Assembly (NCBI GenBank): GCA_905234995.1
Contig: CAJOJV010000015.1
Span: forward strand, 19,288-68,400
Length of the DNA stretch: 49,113 bases
Source of the DNA: an uncultured Eubacterium sp.
GTDB lineage: Bacteria > Bacillota > Clostridia > Oscillospirales > Acutalibacteraceae
Direction: 5' to 3'
A program made the position numbers and the translations under genes. Positions 40,702-48,323 of the stretch are shown here, in pieces (position 1 is the first letter of the stretch; every line of letters begins with the position of its first letter). Below the pieces are notes generated by a model, which saw nothing but the letters and a program-made list of their open reading frames with translations, had not been told where the DNA came from and made no database searches.

Positions 40702-41946
40702 ACGGAAAGGTCAATTCTTCACGTGGATTGCAATAAATTCTATGCCTCGGTTGAGTGCCTGCATAATCCCGAAATCCGCAACAAGCCCGTTGCCGTCGCA
40801 GGCAAAAGGGAGGACAGGCACGGAATAATCCTCACTAAAAATGAAATCGCCTCCGCCTGCGGAGTTAAAACGGCGGAGCCCATCTGGCAGGCAATGCAGA
40901 AATGCCCGGATTTGGTTATCGTCGAGCCGCATTTTCCGCTTTACGTCCGCTTCTCAAATATGGCGCGGGAGATTTATAAGGATTATTCGCAATATATTGA
41001 GCCCTTTGGGCTTGATGAAAACTGGATTGACGTAACGGGCAGCCGCAAAAGTGCGGAGGAAATTGCCTATGAAATCAAGGAGCGCGTTAAGTTCGAGCTT
41101 GGCATAACCGTCAGCGTCGGCGTTTCGTGGAATAAGATTTTTGCAAAGTTCGGCTCGGATTATAAAAAGCCGGATGCCGTAACGGTAATTAACCGTGAAA
41201 ATTATAAGCGCATAGTATGGGAAAGCCCCGTCGGCGATTTGCTTTTCGTCGGCAGAGCCACAACCGCAAAGCTCAACGGCTACGGAATATACACCGTCGG
41301 CGATTTGGCTGCGGCTGATAAAAGCTTTCTCCATTCCGTCTTCGGCAAGAACGGCTACGTTATGAGCGATTTTGCCAACGGACTTGATACCTCGCCCGTT
41401 TCCCACGTGGATGACGAGCAGGCAATTAAAAGCGTCGGCAATTCAACCACAACTCCAAGGGATTTGAAGGATAATGACGACGTTAAAACCGTGCTCACCG
41501 TGCTTGCGGAAAGCGTTGCGCGCCGTATGCGCGAGCAGGGCGTTAAGGGCAGAACCGTCTGTATAAGCGTGCGCGATAATAAGCTGCAAAGCTTCACCCG
41601 TCAGACCCGGCTTAAAACGCACACGGACATTTCCTCGGAAATAATCGCGGCGGCAATGCAGCTTTTTATAAATAATTATAATTGGGCAAACCCCATTCGC
41701 AGCGTCGGCGTTTCGGTAACGGATTTCGGCGAGGATTTTATGCAGTTCGATTTCGGCAAAACCGTTGAGCGCCATGAAAAGCAGGAGAAAATTGAACACG
41801 CGGTTGACGATATACGCCGCCGCTTCGGCAGCTTTGCCGTGCAGAGAGCCTCGGTGCTGACGGATAGGGGGCTCAGTAGCTTTAATCCCCACGACGACCA
41901 CACAATCCACCCCGTAGGATATTTTAAAGAATGGAAAGGAATATGA
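40702..41946 (+). CDS. dinB: Y-family translesion DNA polymerase (DinB/Pol IV-like)
   Basis: An error-prone bypass polymerase. The family N-terminus RSILHVDCNKFYASVEC is present, with the catalytic Asp in HVDCN. LDENWIDVTGS gives the Asp-Glu pair; VSVGVSWNKIFAKFGSDYKK, the helix-hairpin-helix VGRATTAKLNGYGIYTVGDL and a little-finger domain follow. No ATG, GTG or TTG fits the full N-terminus. The first in-frame one, GTG 40723, would delete the beta strand before the catalytic Asp. ACG at 40702 sits 4 bases after AGGGGGGAG and would give (M)ERSILHVD, so I use it as start. A single T-to-C change from ATG is the simplest origin. Confidence 0.85.
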   Translation, partial: TERSILHVDCNKFYASVECLHNPEIRNKPVAVAGKREDRHGIILTKNEIASACGVKTAEPIWQAMQKCPDLVIVEPHFPLYVRFSNMAREIYKDYSQYIEPFGLDENWIDVTGSRKSAEEIAYEIKERVKFELGITVSVGVSWNKIFAKFGSDYKKPDAVTVINRENYKRIVWESPVGDLLFVGRATTAKLNGYGIYTVGDLAAADKSFLHSVFGKNGYVMSDFANGLDTSPVSHVDDEQAIKSVGNSTTTPRDLKDNDDVKTVLTVLAESVARRMREQGVKGRTVCISVRDNKLQSFTRQTRLKTHTDISSEIIAAAMQLFINNYNWANPIRSVGVSVTDFGEDFMQFDFGKTVERHEKQEKIEHAVDDIRRRFGSFAVQRASVLTDRGLSSFNPHDDHTIHPVGYFKEWKGI

Positions 41947-41948
41947 TT

Positions 41949-42185
41949 ATGATAAAGCAATACGTTGAGGTTCTGGCAAGATTTGATAAGGACGGAAAAA
42001 TCATTCCCTTTATGCTGAAGCTTGATGATGAAAAATATGAGATAGACCGCATCCGCGATATCCGTCCCGCAGCCTCTCTCAAATCAGGCGGCGCGGGTAT
42101 TCGCTACACCTGCTCAATTATGGGTGTAACGACTTATCTGTTTTTAGAGGAAACGAAGTGGTTCATCGAATCCCTTCCTGCATAA
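41949..42185 (+). CDS. Small protein downstream of the Y-family polymerase
   Basis: 78 residues, no known function. IKQYVEVLARFDKDGKIIPF, then RDIRPAASLKSGGAGIRYTC and LFLEETKWFIESL, suggest a small beta-barrel-like fold with a conserved-looking GGAGIRY turn. I recall similar ORFs after dinB in other Clostridia, not searched. AAAGGA is 7 bases before ATG 41949; an ATG at 41943 overlaps the polymerase stop as ATGA but is too close to the ribosome site. Probably co-regulated by the LexA-like box. It is not YolD-like. Confidence 0.75.
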   Translation: MIKQYVEVLARFDKDGKIIPFMLKLDDEKYEIDRIRDIRPAASLKSGGAGIRYTCSIMGVTTYLFLEETKWFIESLPA

Positions 42186-42220
42186 TTATAAATTAATGCT
42201 TGTATAATTATAATTTTTTA

Positions 42221-42249
42221 TTGCAATATGAAATATATGGTGGTATAAT
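42221..42249 (+). promoter_or_regulatory. Promoter of the aminotransferase
   Basis: TTGCAA (42221-42226), 17 bases, perfect TATAAT (42244-42249). Confidence 0.75.
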
Positions 42250-42282
42250 ATCTCAGTAATTTTTTGAGAGGACAGTATTTTT

Positions 42283-43551
42283 ATGTCAAAACTTTTTACC
42301 GAGATGTCTAAATCAGAGCTTGCGGCTGAAAAGGCGGAGCTTGAAAATCGCTTTGCGGCGTTTAAGGCGATGGGCTTAAAGCTTGATATGAGCCGCGGTA
42401 AGCCCGGCTCAGACCAGCTTGATATATCAAACGCTCTTAATAATCCCGATCTGGATTATATTGAGGACGGCGTTGATTTAAGAAATTACGGCTTGCTTGA
42501 CGGTATCCCGAGCTGCAAAAAGCTTTTTGCAGAGCTTATGGGCGTTGAACCGAAAAATATTGTAATCGGCCCCAATGCAAGCTTAACCCTGATGTTTGAT
42601 TATATTTGCCAGTGCTATACACACGGCGCGGGCAGCACACCCTGGTGCAGGCTTGAGAATGTTAAGTTCCTTTGCCCCGTTCCGGGTTATGACCGCCATT
42701 TCACAATCCTTAATCATTTCGGAATTGAAATGATTAATATTGCTATGAATGAAAACGGCCCCGATATGGATGCGATTGAGGAATATGTTAAGGATCCATC
42801 CGTTAAGGGTATAATTTGCGTACCAAAGTATTCCAATCCTCAGGGCATCACCTTCAGCGCAGAGGTTGTTGAGCGCATTGCGGCGCTTAAGCCTGCGGCA
42901 GAGGATTTCAGAATTATCTGGGATAATGCTTATTTCATTCATTATCTTGAAAAAGAGGATGATGAGGAGCTCGTTAATATTTTTGACGTTCTTCCCAAAT
43001 ACGGCAATGATGATATGGTTGTTGAGTTCTGCTCAACCTCAAAAATCACCTTCCCGGGTGCAGGTGTTTCCGCTCTTGCGGCAAGCGATGATAATATCGC
43101 AATGATTAAAAAGCGCCTTAATGCACAAACAATCAGCTATGATAAAATGAATCAGTTCCGCCACGTTAAATTTTTCGGCGATGCAGACGGCGTTTATGCT
43201 CATATGAAAAAGCATGCCGCAATTATGAAGCCGAAGTTTGATATGGTGCTGGGTCATCTTGATAACGAGCTTGCGGGCAAGGGCATCGCGCAGTGGATTA
43301 CTCCCAAGGGCGGCTATTTCATCAGCCTTGACGCTATGCCGGGCACTGCAAAAAGAGTCGGCGAGCTTTGCAAGGAAGCGGGCGTAACTCTCACAACCGT
43401 CGGCGCAACCTATCCTTACGGGGTTGACCCGAATAACAGCAACATAAGAATTGCGCCAAGCTATCCTCCCGTTGAGGAGCTTAACAAGGCAGCGGAAATT
43501 CTTTGCATTGCCGTTCAGCTTGCGGCAATTGAAAAGCTGCTTTCGGAATAA
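42283..43551 (+). CDS. Aspartate aminotransferase-like class I PLP enzyme (subgroup Ic)
   Basis: 422 residues. LDMSRGKPGSDQLDIS at the N-terminus and ICVPKYSNPQG, then WDNAYFIHYL, followed by the PLP lysine (Lys254) in FCSTSKITFPGAGVS, and RIAPSYPP with the substrate-carboxylate Arg. This pattern fits the PF12897-type aspartate aminotransferases rather than classical AspC. Likely reaction: aspartate plus 2-oxoglutarate to oxaloacetate and glutamate. A histidinol-phosphate role (missing hisC) is not favoured by the sequence. GAGAGGAC precedes the ATG. Confidence 0.88.
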   Translation: MSKLFTEMSKSELAAEKAELENRFAAFKAMGLKLDMSRGKPGSDQLDISNALNNPDLDYIEDGVDLRNYGLLDGIPSCKKLFAELMGVEPKNIVIGPNASLTLMFDYICQCYTHGAGSTPWCRLENVKFLCPVPGYDRHFTILNHFGIEMINIAMNENGPDMDAIEEYVKDPSVKGIICVPKYSNPQGITFSAEVVERIAALKPAAEDFRIIWDNAYFIHYLEKEDDEELVNIFDVLPKYGNDDMVVEFCSTSKITFPGAGVSALAASDDNIAMIKKRLNAQTISYDKMNQFRHVKFFGDADGVYAHMKKHAAIMKPKFDMVLGHLDNELAGKGIAQWITPKGGYFISLDAMPGTAKRVGELCKEAGVTLTTVGATYPYGVDPNNSNIRIAPSYPPVEELNKAAEILCIAVQLAAIEKLLSE

Positions 43552-43565
43552 TAAATGCATTAAAC

Positions 43566-43593
43566 TGTAGGGGAGGGTCTCCGTGCCCTCCCG
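43566..43593 (+). repeat. Dispersed GC-rich palindrome, copy 3
   Basis: TGTAGGGGAGGG, an 8-base loop and CCCTCCCG, a 7-bp stem. No T run follows. It matches copy 1 (11034) in both arms and copy 2 (30289) in the TGTAGGGG lead. Confidence 0.7.
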
Positions 43594-43618
43594 TATTAAT
43601 TAATTTTACGGAGAAACT

Positions 43619-44503
43619 ATGGCAAAACCGATGAGCAACAAAACCAAGGGCGTAGTATTAATTATTCTTTCCGCAGCCTTCTTCTGCGGGATGAATACTC
43701 TCGTGCGCCTTTCGGGAGATTTGCCGACCATTCAGAAGCTTTTCTTCCGCAATTTTGTGGCAATGATTTTTGCGTTCATCGCAATGCTGAAGAATAAGGA
43801 CAGCTTTAAGCCGAAGCCCGGCAGCACGAAATATCTCGTGCTTCGCTCAGTTGCGGGGCTTGTCGGCGTATTCGGCAATTTTTATGCGCTTGACAGGATT
43901 GACCTTTCGGACGCTTCTATGCTAAATAAAATGAGTCCGTTTTTTGTTTTGCTTTTCTCCGCGCTTTTCTTAAAGGAAAAGGTTAAGCCGAAGCAGGCAA
44001 TCGCAATTGCAGGCGCTTTTATCGGCGCAATGTTTATAATCAAGCCCACCTTTGCAAATGAAAATCTCGTTGCCTCGCTTGCTGGCTTTGCGGGCGGAGT
44101 CGGCGCCGGCTCGGCATATACCTGCGTGCGCAAGCTCAGCTATAATAAGGAAAATAACAGAATGATCGTGCTGTTCTTTTCCGCCTTCTCTTGTGCCGTG
44201 GCGCTGCCTTTCTTTATTTTCAATTATCACTATATGTCGTTAAGGCAGTGGATTATTCTGCTTTCGGGCGGCGTTTGCGCTGCGCTCGGTCAGTTTGCAA
44301 TCACCGCCGCTTATGCATATGCGCCGAGCAGGGAGATTTCCGTTTACGATTATTCGCAGGTTATTTTTGCCGCAATAACGGGCTTCATCGTCTTCGGCGA
44401 CGTGCCTGACATATGGTCGTTTGTGGGCTATTTTATCATCTGCGCAATGGCGATTTGGATGTTCATATACAATAACGGGCAAGCCGACCCTCAGAAGCAA
44501 TAA
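43619..44503 (+). CDS. EamA-family (DMT) transporter
   Basis: 294 residues with ten predicted transmembrane helices in two EamA repeats. The first covers residues 10-140 (FCGMNTLVRLSGDLP, LLFSALFLKEKVKPKQ). The second covers 150-285 (AGGVGAGSAYTCVRKLSYNK, SQVIFAAITGFIVFGDVPD). Probably an exporter or uptake carrier of metabolites; the substrate cannot be read from sequence. GGAG lies upstream of the ATG. Confidence 0.9.
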   Translation: MAKPMSNKTKGVVLIILSAAFFCGMNTLVRLSGDLPTIQKLFFRNFVAMIFAFIAMLKNKDSFKPKPGSTKYLVLRSVAGLVGVFGNFYALDRIDLSDASMLNKMSPFFVLLFSALFLKEKVKPKQAIAIAGAFIGAMFIIKPTFANENLVASLAGFAGGVGAGSAYTCVRKLSYNKENNRMIVLFFSAFSCAVALPFFIFNYHYMSLRQWIILLSGGVCAALGQFAITAAYAYAPSREISVYDYSQVIFAAITGFIVFGDVPDIWSFVGYFIICAMAIWMFIYNNGQADPQKQ

Positions 44504-44505
44504 AC

Positions 44506-44563
44506 AATCAATATATAGTGTAAAGTAAAAACACTTGCATTTCTCTATATATTGTGTTATAAT
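44506..44563 (+). promoter_or_regulatory. nrdR promoter with two NrdR boxes
   Basis: TTGCAT (44535-44540), 17 bases, perfect TATAAT (44558-44563). NrdR box 1 (44506-44521, CAATATATAGTGT core) lies upstream of the -35. Box 2 (44542-44557, CTATATATTGTGT core) fills the spacer. Both fit the consensus acaCwAtATaTwGtgt. The start-to-start distance is 36 bases. Confidence 0.8.
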
Positions 44564-44608
44564 GTTTTCAATGAGTTCGGCATTGCCGAAGAAAAGAGGG
44601 TAAAATTT

Positions 44609-45052
44609 ATGAAATGTCCGTTTTGCGGTTGCAGTGAAAGTAAGGTAATCGATTCGCGACCGACTGATGAAAATGAGCGTATTCGCCGCCGCCGTGAGTG
44701 CATTGATTGCGGTAAGCGCTTCACAACCTATGAGATAATTGAGGATGTTCCGATTATCGTTATCAAGAAGGATAAGAGCCGCGAGGTGTTTGACAGGAAT
44801 AAGGTTTTAAAGGGGATGCTCCGTGCGTGCGAAAAAAGGCCCGTAACCTCCGTTGAGCTTGACGCTGCCGTTTCCGAAATTGAGGCAACTCTGCAGAGTG
44901 CTACGGACAGAGAGGTAACAAGCGTTCGTATAGGCGAGCTTATTATGGAAAAGCTGCGTGAGATTGACGAGGTTGCTTACGTTCGCTTTGCGTCCGTATA
45001 TAAGGAGTTCGATTCTGCCTCTGCCTTTATTGAGGAAATTTCAAAACTATAA
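44609..45052 (+). CDS. nrdR: Transcriptional repressor NrdR
   Basis: A zinc-ribbon/ATP-cone repressor of ribonucleotide reductase genes that senses ATP/dATP. 147 residues. The ribbon has MKCPFCGCSESKVIDSRPTD and RRRECIDCGKRFTTYE, giving four cysteines. The ATP-cone starts at VIKKDKSREVFDRNKVLKGM. ATG 44609 follows GAGGG at 8 bases. It is preceded by two NrdR boxes, so it is probably autoregulated. No nrd structural gene is in the window. Confidence 0.97.
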   Translation: MKCPFCGCSESKVIDSRPTDENERIRRRRECIDCGKRFTTYEIIEDVPIIVIKKDKSREVFDRNKVLKGMLRACEKRPVTSVELDAAVSEIEATLQSATDREVTSVRIGELIMEKLREIDEVAYVRFASVYKEFDSASAFIEEISKL

Positions 45053-45064
45053 TATTAACTATTC

Positions 45065-45091
45065 AGCAGGGCGTTGCCCTGCTTTTCTTTT
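45065..45091 (+). terminator. Intrinsic terminator after nrdR
   Basis: AGCAGGGC (45065-45072), loop GTT, GCCCTGCT (45076-45083), then a T-rich run. Confidence 0.9.
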
Positions 45092-45094
45092 TTA

Positions 45095-45123
45095 TTGAAA
45101 CCTTTCTCAGAGTTTGATATAAT
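45095..45123 (+). promoter_or_regulatory. Promoter of the GH36 gene
   Basis: TTGAAA (45095-45100), 17 bases, perfect TATAAT (45118-45123) with TG extension. Confidence 0.75.
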
Positions 45124-45154
45124 GAAAATATAAAAACTGTTAAGGGGTGTTTTT

Positions 45155-46798
45155 ATGGAAAAATACAGGCTCAGAATTAGTTATAAAATCGGTGACGAAT
45201 GCTTTTCGTCAAATTCCGATGAAACGGAGCATTACAGCATTTCGGCATATGCCAAGGCAAATCATATTACGCTTAACTTCAATGCAAAGCAGGAGCTTGA
45301 GATAACTGATTTCAGCGTTATCGTGCCGCATTTCTTTTCCTCGCAGGACAGGATTTTTGCAAACGGCTTCCAGTCCTGGACGGATTGCCGCGAGATGTTT
45401 CCCGATGAGGTTCCCCAGCATGCTAACGCGCTCGAGCAGCTCGTGTTTTCAAAAACCATGCTCGGCGCTTCGGGCACTTACAGCTTCGGCAAAAGCAGCG
45501 CAAGAAAGGGCGAATTCACAGGCTATTCCTATCTTTATGTCAGAAACGGCAGCACCTATAATCTCTTTGCCTCTCTTTCCGAAAGAAGCGGCTACACTCT
45601 GATTACCGCCGATTACGGTACTAATACCGTCACCTTCAGGAAGGACGTTGACGGCGTTAAAATAAACGGCGATTATGAAATCCTTGACGCCGTTCACTTC
45701 GTTGGCGCAGAGGATGAGGTGTTTGATAAATGGTTTGCCGCAATGGGCGTTGCCAAGCCAAAGGCAAAGCTTATGAACGGCTACACCACCTGGTATAATT
45801 ATTACAGCAAAATCAACGAGGATATCGTGTCAAACGACCTTGAAGCCCTATCTGCAGTTGATGCTGACGTGGATATTTTCCAGATTGACGACGGCTTCCA
45901 GACCGGCGTGGGCGACTGGCTTTCAACAATTGAAAAGAAATTCCCGAGCGGAATGAAGGCGCAGGCGGATAAAATCCACTCAAAGAATATGCTTGCGGGT
46001 CTGTGGCTTGCTCCGCTCGGCGCAAAGGTTAAATCCGTCGTTGCCGCAGAGCATCCCGACTGGCTTATAAGATATCCGAACGGTAAGCCCGTGCAGTGCG
46101 GCCCCAACTGGGGCGGCTTCTATTCGCTTGATATTGAAATCCCCGAGGTCAGGGAGTATATCAAAAGCTTTTTTGACGTAATTCTCAATGACTGGGGCTT
46201 TGATTTGGTTAAGCTTGATTTTCTCTATTGCTGCGCTATGATTCCTTATCATAATAAAAGCCGCGGTCAGCTTATGTGCGAGGCTATGGATTTCCTGCGC
46301 GAGTGCGTGGGTGATAAATATATTCTCGGCTGCGGTGTGCCGCTTATGCCCGCGTTCGGCAAGGTGGATTATTGCCGTATAGGCGCGGATATGGATTTAA
46401 TCTGGTATAAGCCCACATTTAATCACAGAGAGTTTATTTCAACGGTGCACACTCTCGGCAACAGCATTTTCCGCCGCCAGCTTAACGGCAGGGCGTTCCT
46501 TAATGATACGGACGTTTTCCTTCTTCGCGATAATAATATTTATCTCACCTTTGAGCAGAGGGAGATTATTGTAACCGTTAACAAGCTTTTCGGCAGCGTT
46601 ATTTTCACCTCGGATAACGTTGATAAATATAAGGAAAGGCAGACGGAGCTGCTGCTCAAAACCTTCTCAAAGGATGATATAAAAATCCTTTCCGCCGCCT
46701 TCAGGGCAGAGGAGAGAAGCGTTATTGATATTGATTATATCCTCAACGGCGAGGAAAAGCATTTCGCCTTTGATATTAAGCGCGGCAAAATTAAATAA
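45155..46798 (+). CDS. GH36-like alpha-galactosidase
   Basis: 547 residues, without a signal peptide, so cytoplasmic. The N-terminal beta-sandwich (1-200) contains FANGFQSWTDCREMF. The TIM barrel has MNGYTTWYNYY, IFQIDDGFQTGVGDW and LWLAPLGAK. The nucleophile Asp355 is in LVKLDFLY and the acid/base Asp412 in CRIGADMD. The catalytic set is complete. The protein is shorter than the roughly 720-residue GH36 enzymes, suggesting the compact branch. Likely substrate: alpha-galactosides from the gut or plant diet. Ribosome site AAGGGGTG. No transporter is adjacent. Confidence 0.88.
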   Translation: MEKYRLRISYKIGDECFSSNSDETEHYSISAYAKANHITLNFNAKQELEITDFSVIVPHFFSSQDRIFANGFQSWTDCREMFPDEVPQHANALEQLVFSKTMLGASGTYSFGKSSARKGEFTGYSYLYVRNGSTYNLFASLSERSGYTLITADYGTNTVTFRKDVDGVKINGDYEILDAVHFVGAEDEVFDKWFAAMGVAKPKAKLMNGYTTWYNYYSKINEDIVSNDLEALSAVDADVDIFQIDDGFQTGVGDWLSTIEKKFPSGMKAQADKIHSKNMLAGLWLAPLGAKVKSVVAAEHPDWLIRYPNGKPVQCGPNWGGFYSLDIEIPEVREYIKSFFDVILNDWGFDLVKLDFLYCCAMIPYHNKSRGQLMCEAMDFLRECVGDKYILGCGVPLMPAFGKVDYCRIGADMDLIWYKPTFNHREFISTVHTLGNSIFRRQLNGRAFLNDTDVFLLRDNNIYLTFEQREIIVTVNKLFGSVIFTSDNVDKYKERQTELLLKTFSKDDIKILSAAFRAEERSVIDIDYILNGEEKHFAFDIKRGKIK

Positions 46799-46805
46799 AA
46801 GAAAA

Positions 46806-46836
46806 GCCCCTGAATACGTTACGTGTTCAGGGGTTT
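46806..46836. terminator. Bidirectional terminator between GH36 and GT4 genes
   Basis: CCCCTGAA (46807-46814) pairs with TTCAGGGG (46826-46833). The plus strand continues TTTGC and the minus strand TTTTC, so it serves both convergent genes. Confidence 0.75.
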
Positions 46837-46841
46837 GCTTA

Positions 46842-48068
46842 TTATCTTTTAAATATCGGCTTTAACTGCAAGTACTGATAAGGCTTCTTGTCCTCACCGT
46901 TTTTATAAAAGTTTTCAATAACGATTTTATATCGCTCGTAAGCCTTGGCAACGGCGTCCTCCCAGCTGATGTAAATATCACGCTGCGCGCCCTTGCCGAC
47001 CTCTTTTATCAGCTCGCCGTTGTGCATTATTTCCGAAAGCTTTGCGGTTATGCTTTCTGCGCTTTCCTTGCAAAGAAAGCCGTTAACTCCGTTCTCAACG
47101 CCCTCTGCGGCGCAGGAGCCTTCAATCAGCAGCGACGGAGTTTCACAGGAGGCAGCCTCGCGCACGACGAGCCCGTTGGTGTCAAAAACGGACGGGAAAA
47201 TCAAAAGGTCGGAAACCGCATAGTATTTCTGAATTAATTCTCTGTCCTGAAGCCTGTTGGTCCAGATAATTCTGTTCGATAAGCCAAGCCTTTTATACAG
47301 CAGCTTAATCTGCCTTTCGTTATCGCCGAAGCCGAGCATAATCAGCCTGAATTCCTCGCCCTTTTCCTTCAGCGCCTTGCAAGCCTGAAGAATAAGCCTG
47401 ATATTTTTGTACCATATCATACGCCCGGCGTAAATGAAAATCGGCATATTTTCGGGCACGTCAAGCTCTTGCTTAAGCGCAGAGATTTCCTCCTTGCTGA
47501 AGCTGCGCTTCGGCATATCGCAGCCGTTGGGCATAACGATGTAATCGCCCGTGTAGCCGATTTTGCGCAGGCTTTCGCCCGTGCCCTCGCTCGTAACCCA
47601 AACCTCGTCAGCCGAATTGATGTTGTTAAGCAAAAAGCTGTATGCAAAATCCTTTGCGGCTTTCGTGGGGATAACTCTTTCAAAATCGTATTCGTATTTC
47701 GTGTGATATGTCAGCACGACGGGAATGCGCTTCTTATCGTTAACGAGCCTGAAATAATAGCTCGTGGCAAGCGGGCAGTGGCTGTGCAGCAAATCAAAGC
47801 CCTTGTTGATGATATCATAGCTCAGGCTTTCCTTAAACGGCCAGCCTATGCTGTAGCCCGCGGTGGAGGGAATCCACCAGCTTTTGTATCTGAATATTTC
47901 GTATGGGTATTTATCATCCTCTGCATAGGGGTTTTTCGGAGTAATAACCGTCGCCTTGCAGTGGCTTTTATTAAGATGCTCGGCATAGTTTTTTGCAACC
48001 GTGCAAACGCCGTCTGTTGTCGGCGGGAATGCGTCCGTGCCTATTGCAATTCTTAATTCTCTTTCCAT
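46842..48068 (-). CDS. GT4-family glycosyltransferase
   Basis: 408 residues. A GT-B fold retaining enzyme: the N-terminal DAFPPTTDGVCTVAKNYAEH and LLHSHCPLATSYYF, then the nucleotide-sugar half with YAGRMIWYKNIRLIL, and the conserved ExxxxxxxE-type site FDTNGLVVREAASCETP. Similar proteins make glycolipids such as (di)glucosyl diacylglycerol in Firmicutes; the acceptor is not proven. No membrane segment is seen. GAGG precedes the ATG. Confidence 0.9.
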   Translation of the reverse strand: MERELRIAIGTDAFPPTTDGVCTVAKNYAEHLNKSHCKATVITPKNPYAEDDKYPYEIFRYKSWWIPSTAGYSIGWPFKESLSYDIINKGFDLLHSHCPLATSYYFRLVNDKKRIPVVLTYHTKYEYDFERVIPTKAAKDFAYSFLLNNINSADEVWVTSEGTGESLRKIGYTGDYIVMPNGCDMPKRSFSKEEISALKQELDVPENMPIFIYAGRMIWYKNIRLILQACKALKEKGEEFRLIMLGFGDNERQIKLLYKRLGLSNRIIWTNRLQDRELIQKYYAVSDLLIFPSVFDTNGLVVREAASCETPSLLIEGSCAAEGVENGVNGFLCKESAESITAKLSEIMHNGELIKEVGKGAQRDIYISWEDAVAKAYERYKIVIENFYKNGEDKKPYQYLQLKPIFKR

Positions 48069-48154
48069 AAAGTAATCCTCAAAAGAATAATGGCAAATCT
48101 GCGTTTTAAACCGTGTTCGGATTCGTATTACTCTGCCTATCTGCCGCTTCGCTT

Positions 48155-48183
48155 AATATATCACAAACATATTTATTTGTAAA
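48155..48183 (-). promoter_or_regulatory. Promoter of the GT4 gene
   Basis: On the minus strand TTTACA (48178-48183), 17 bases, TATATT (48155-48160) with TG extension. Confidence 0.6.
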
Positions 48184-48239
48184 TCTGTTTTTTGCAAATT
48201 TAGCATTTCTTAATATTTTGGTAAATATTAAATTAACTA

Positions 48240-48269
48240 TTGATTATCGGGTATTAAATATTATATAAT
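48240..48269 (+). promoter_or_regulatory. Promoter of hprK
   Basis: TTGATT (48240-48245), 18 bases, TATAAT (48264-48269). The rest of the 253-base gap between the GT4 gene and hprK holds only AT-rich sequence and the divergent GT4 promoter. Confidence 0.6.
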
Positions 48270-48306
48270 ATTAACATATACTTAGGTTAGTATAACTTTT
48301 TTCACA

Positions 48307-48323
48307 AAAGGAGGTGCTCCTTT
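48307..48323 (+). promoter_or_regulatory. Hairpin sequestering the hprK ribosome site and start codon
   Basis: AAAGGAG (48307-48313), loop GTG, CTCCTTT (48317-48323). The left arm is the Shine-Dalgarno sequence and the right arm includes the first two bases of the TTG start codon. Confidence 0.6.

Noticed and set aside
42283-43551. Aminotransferase as the missing HisC
   Set aside because: Its motifs (RGKPGSDQLDIS, CSTSKITFPGAG) fit aspartate aminotransferase subgroup Ic, not histidinol-phosphate aminotransferase.
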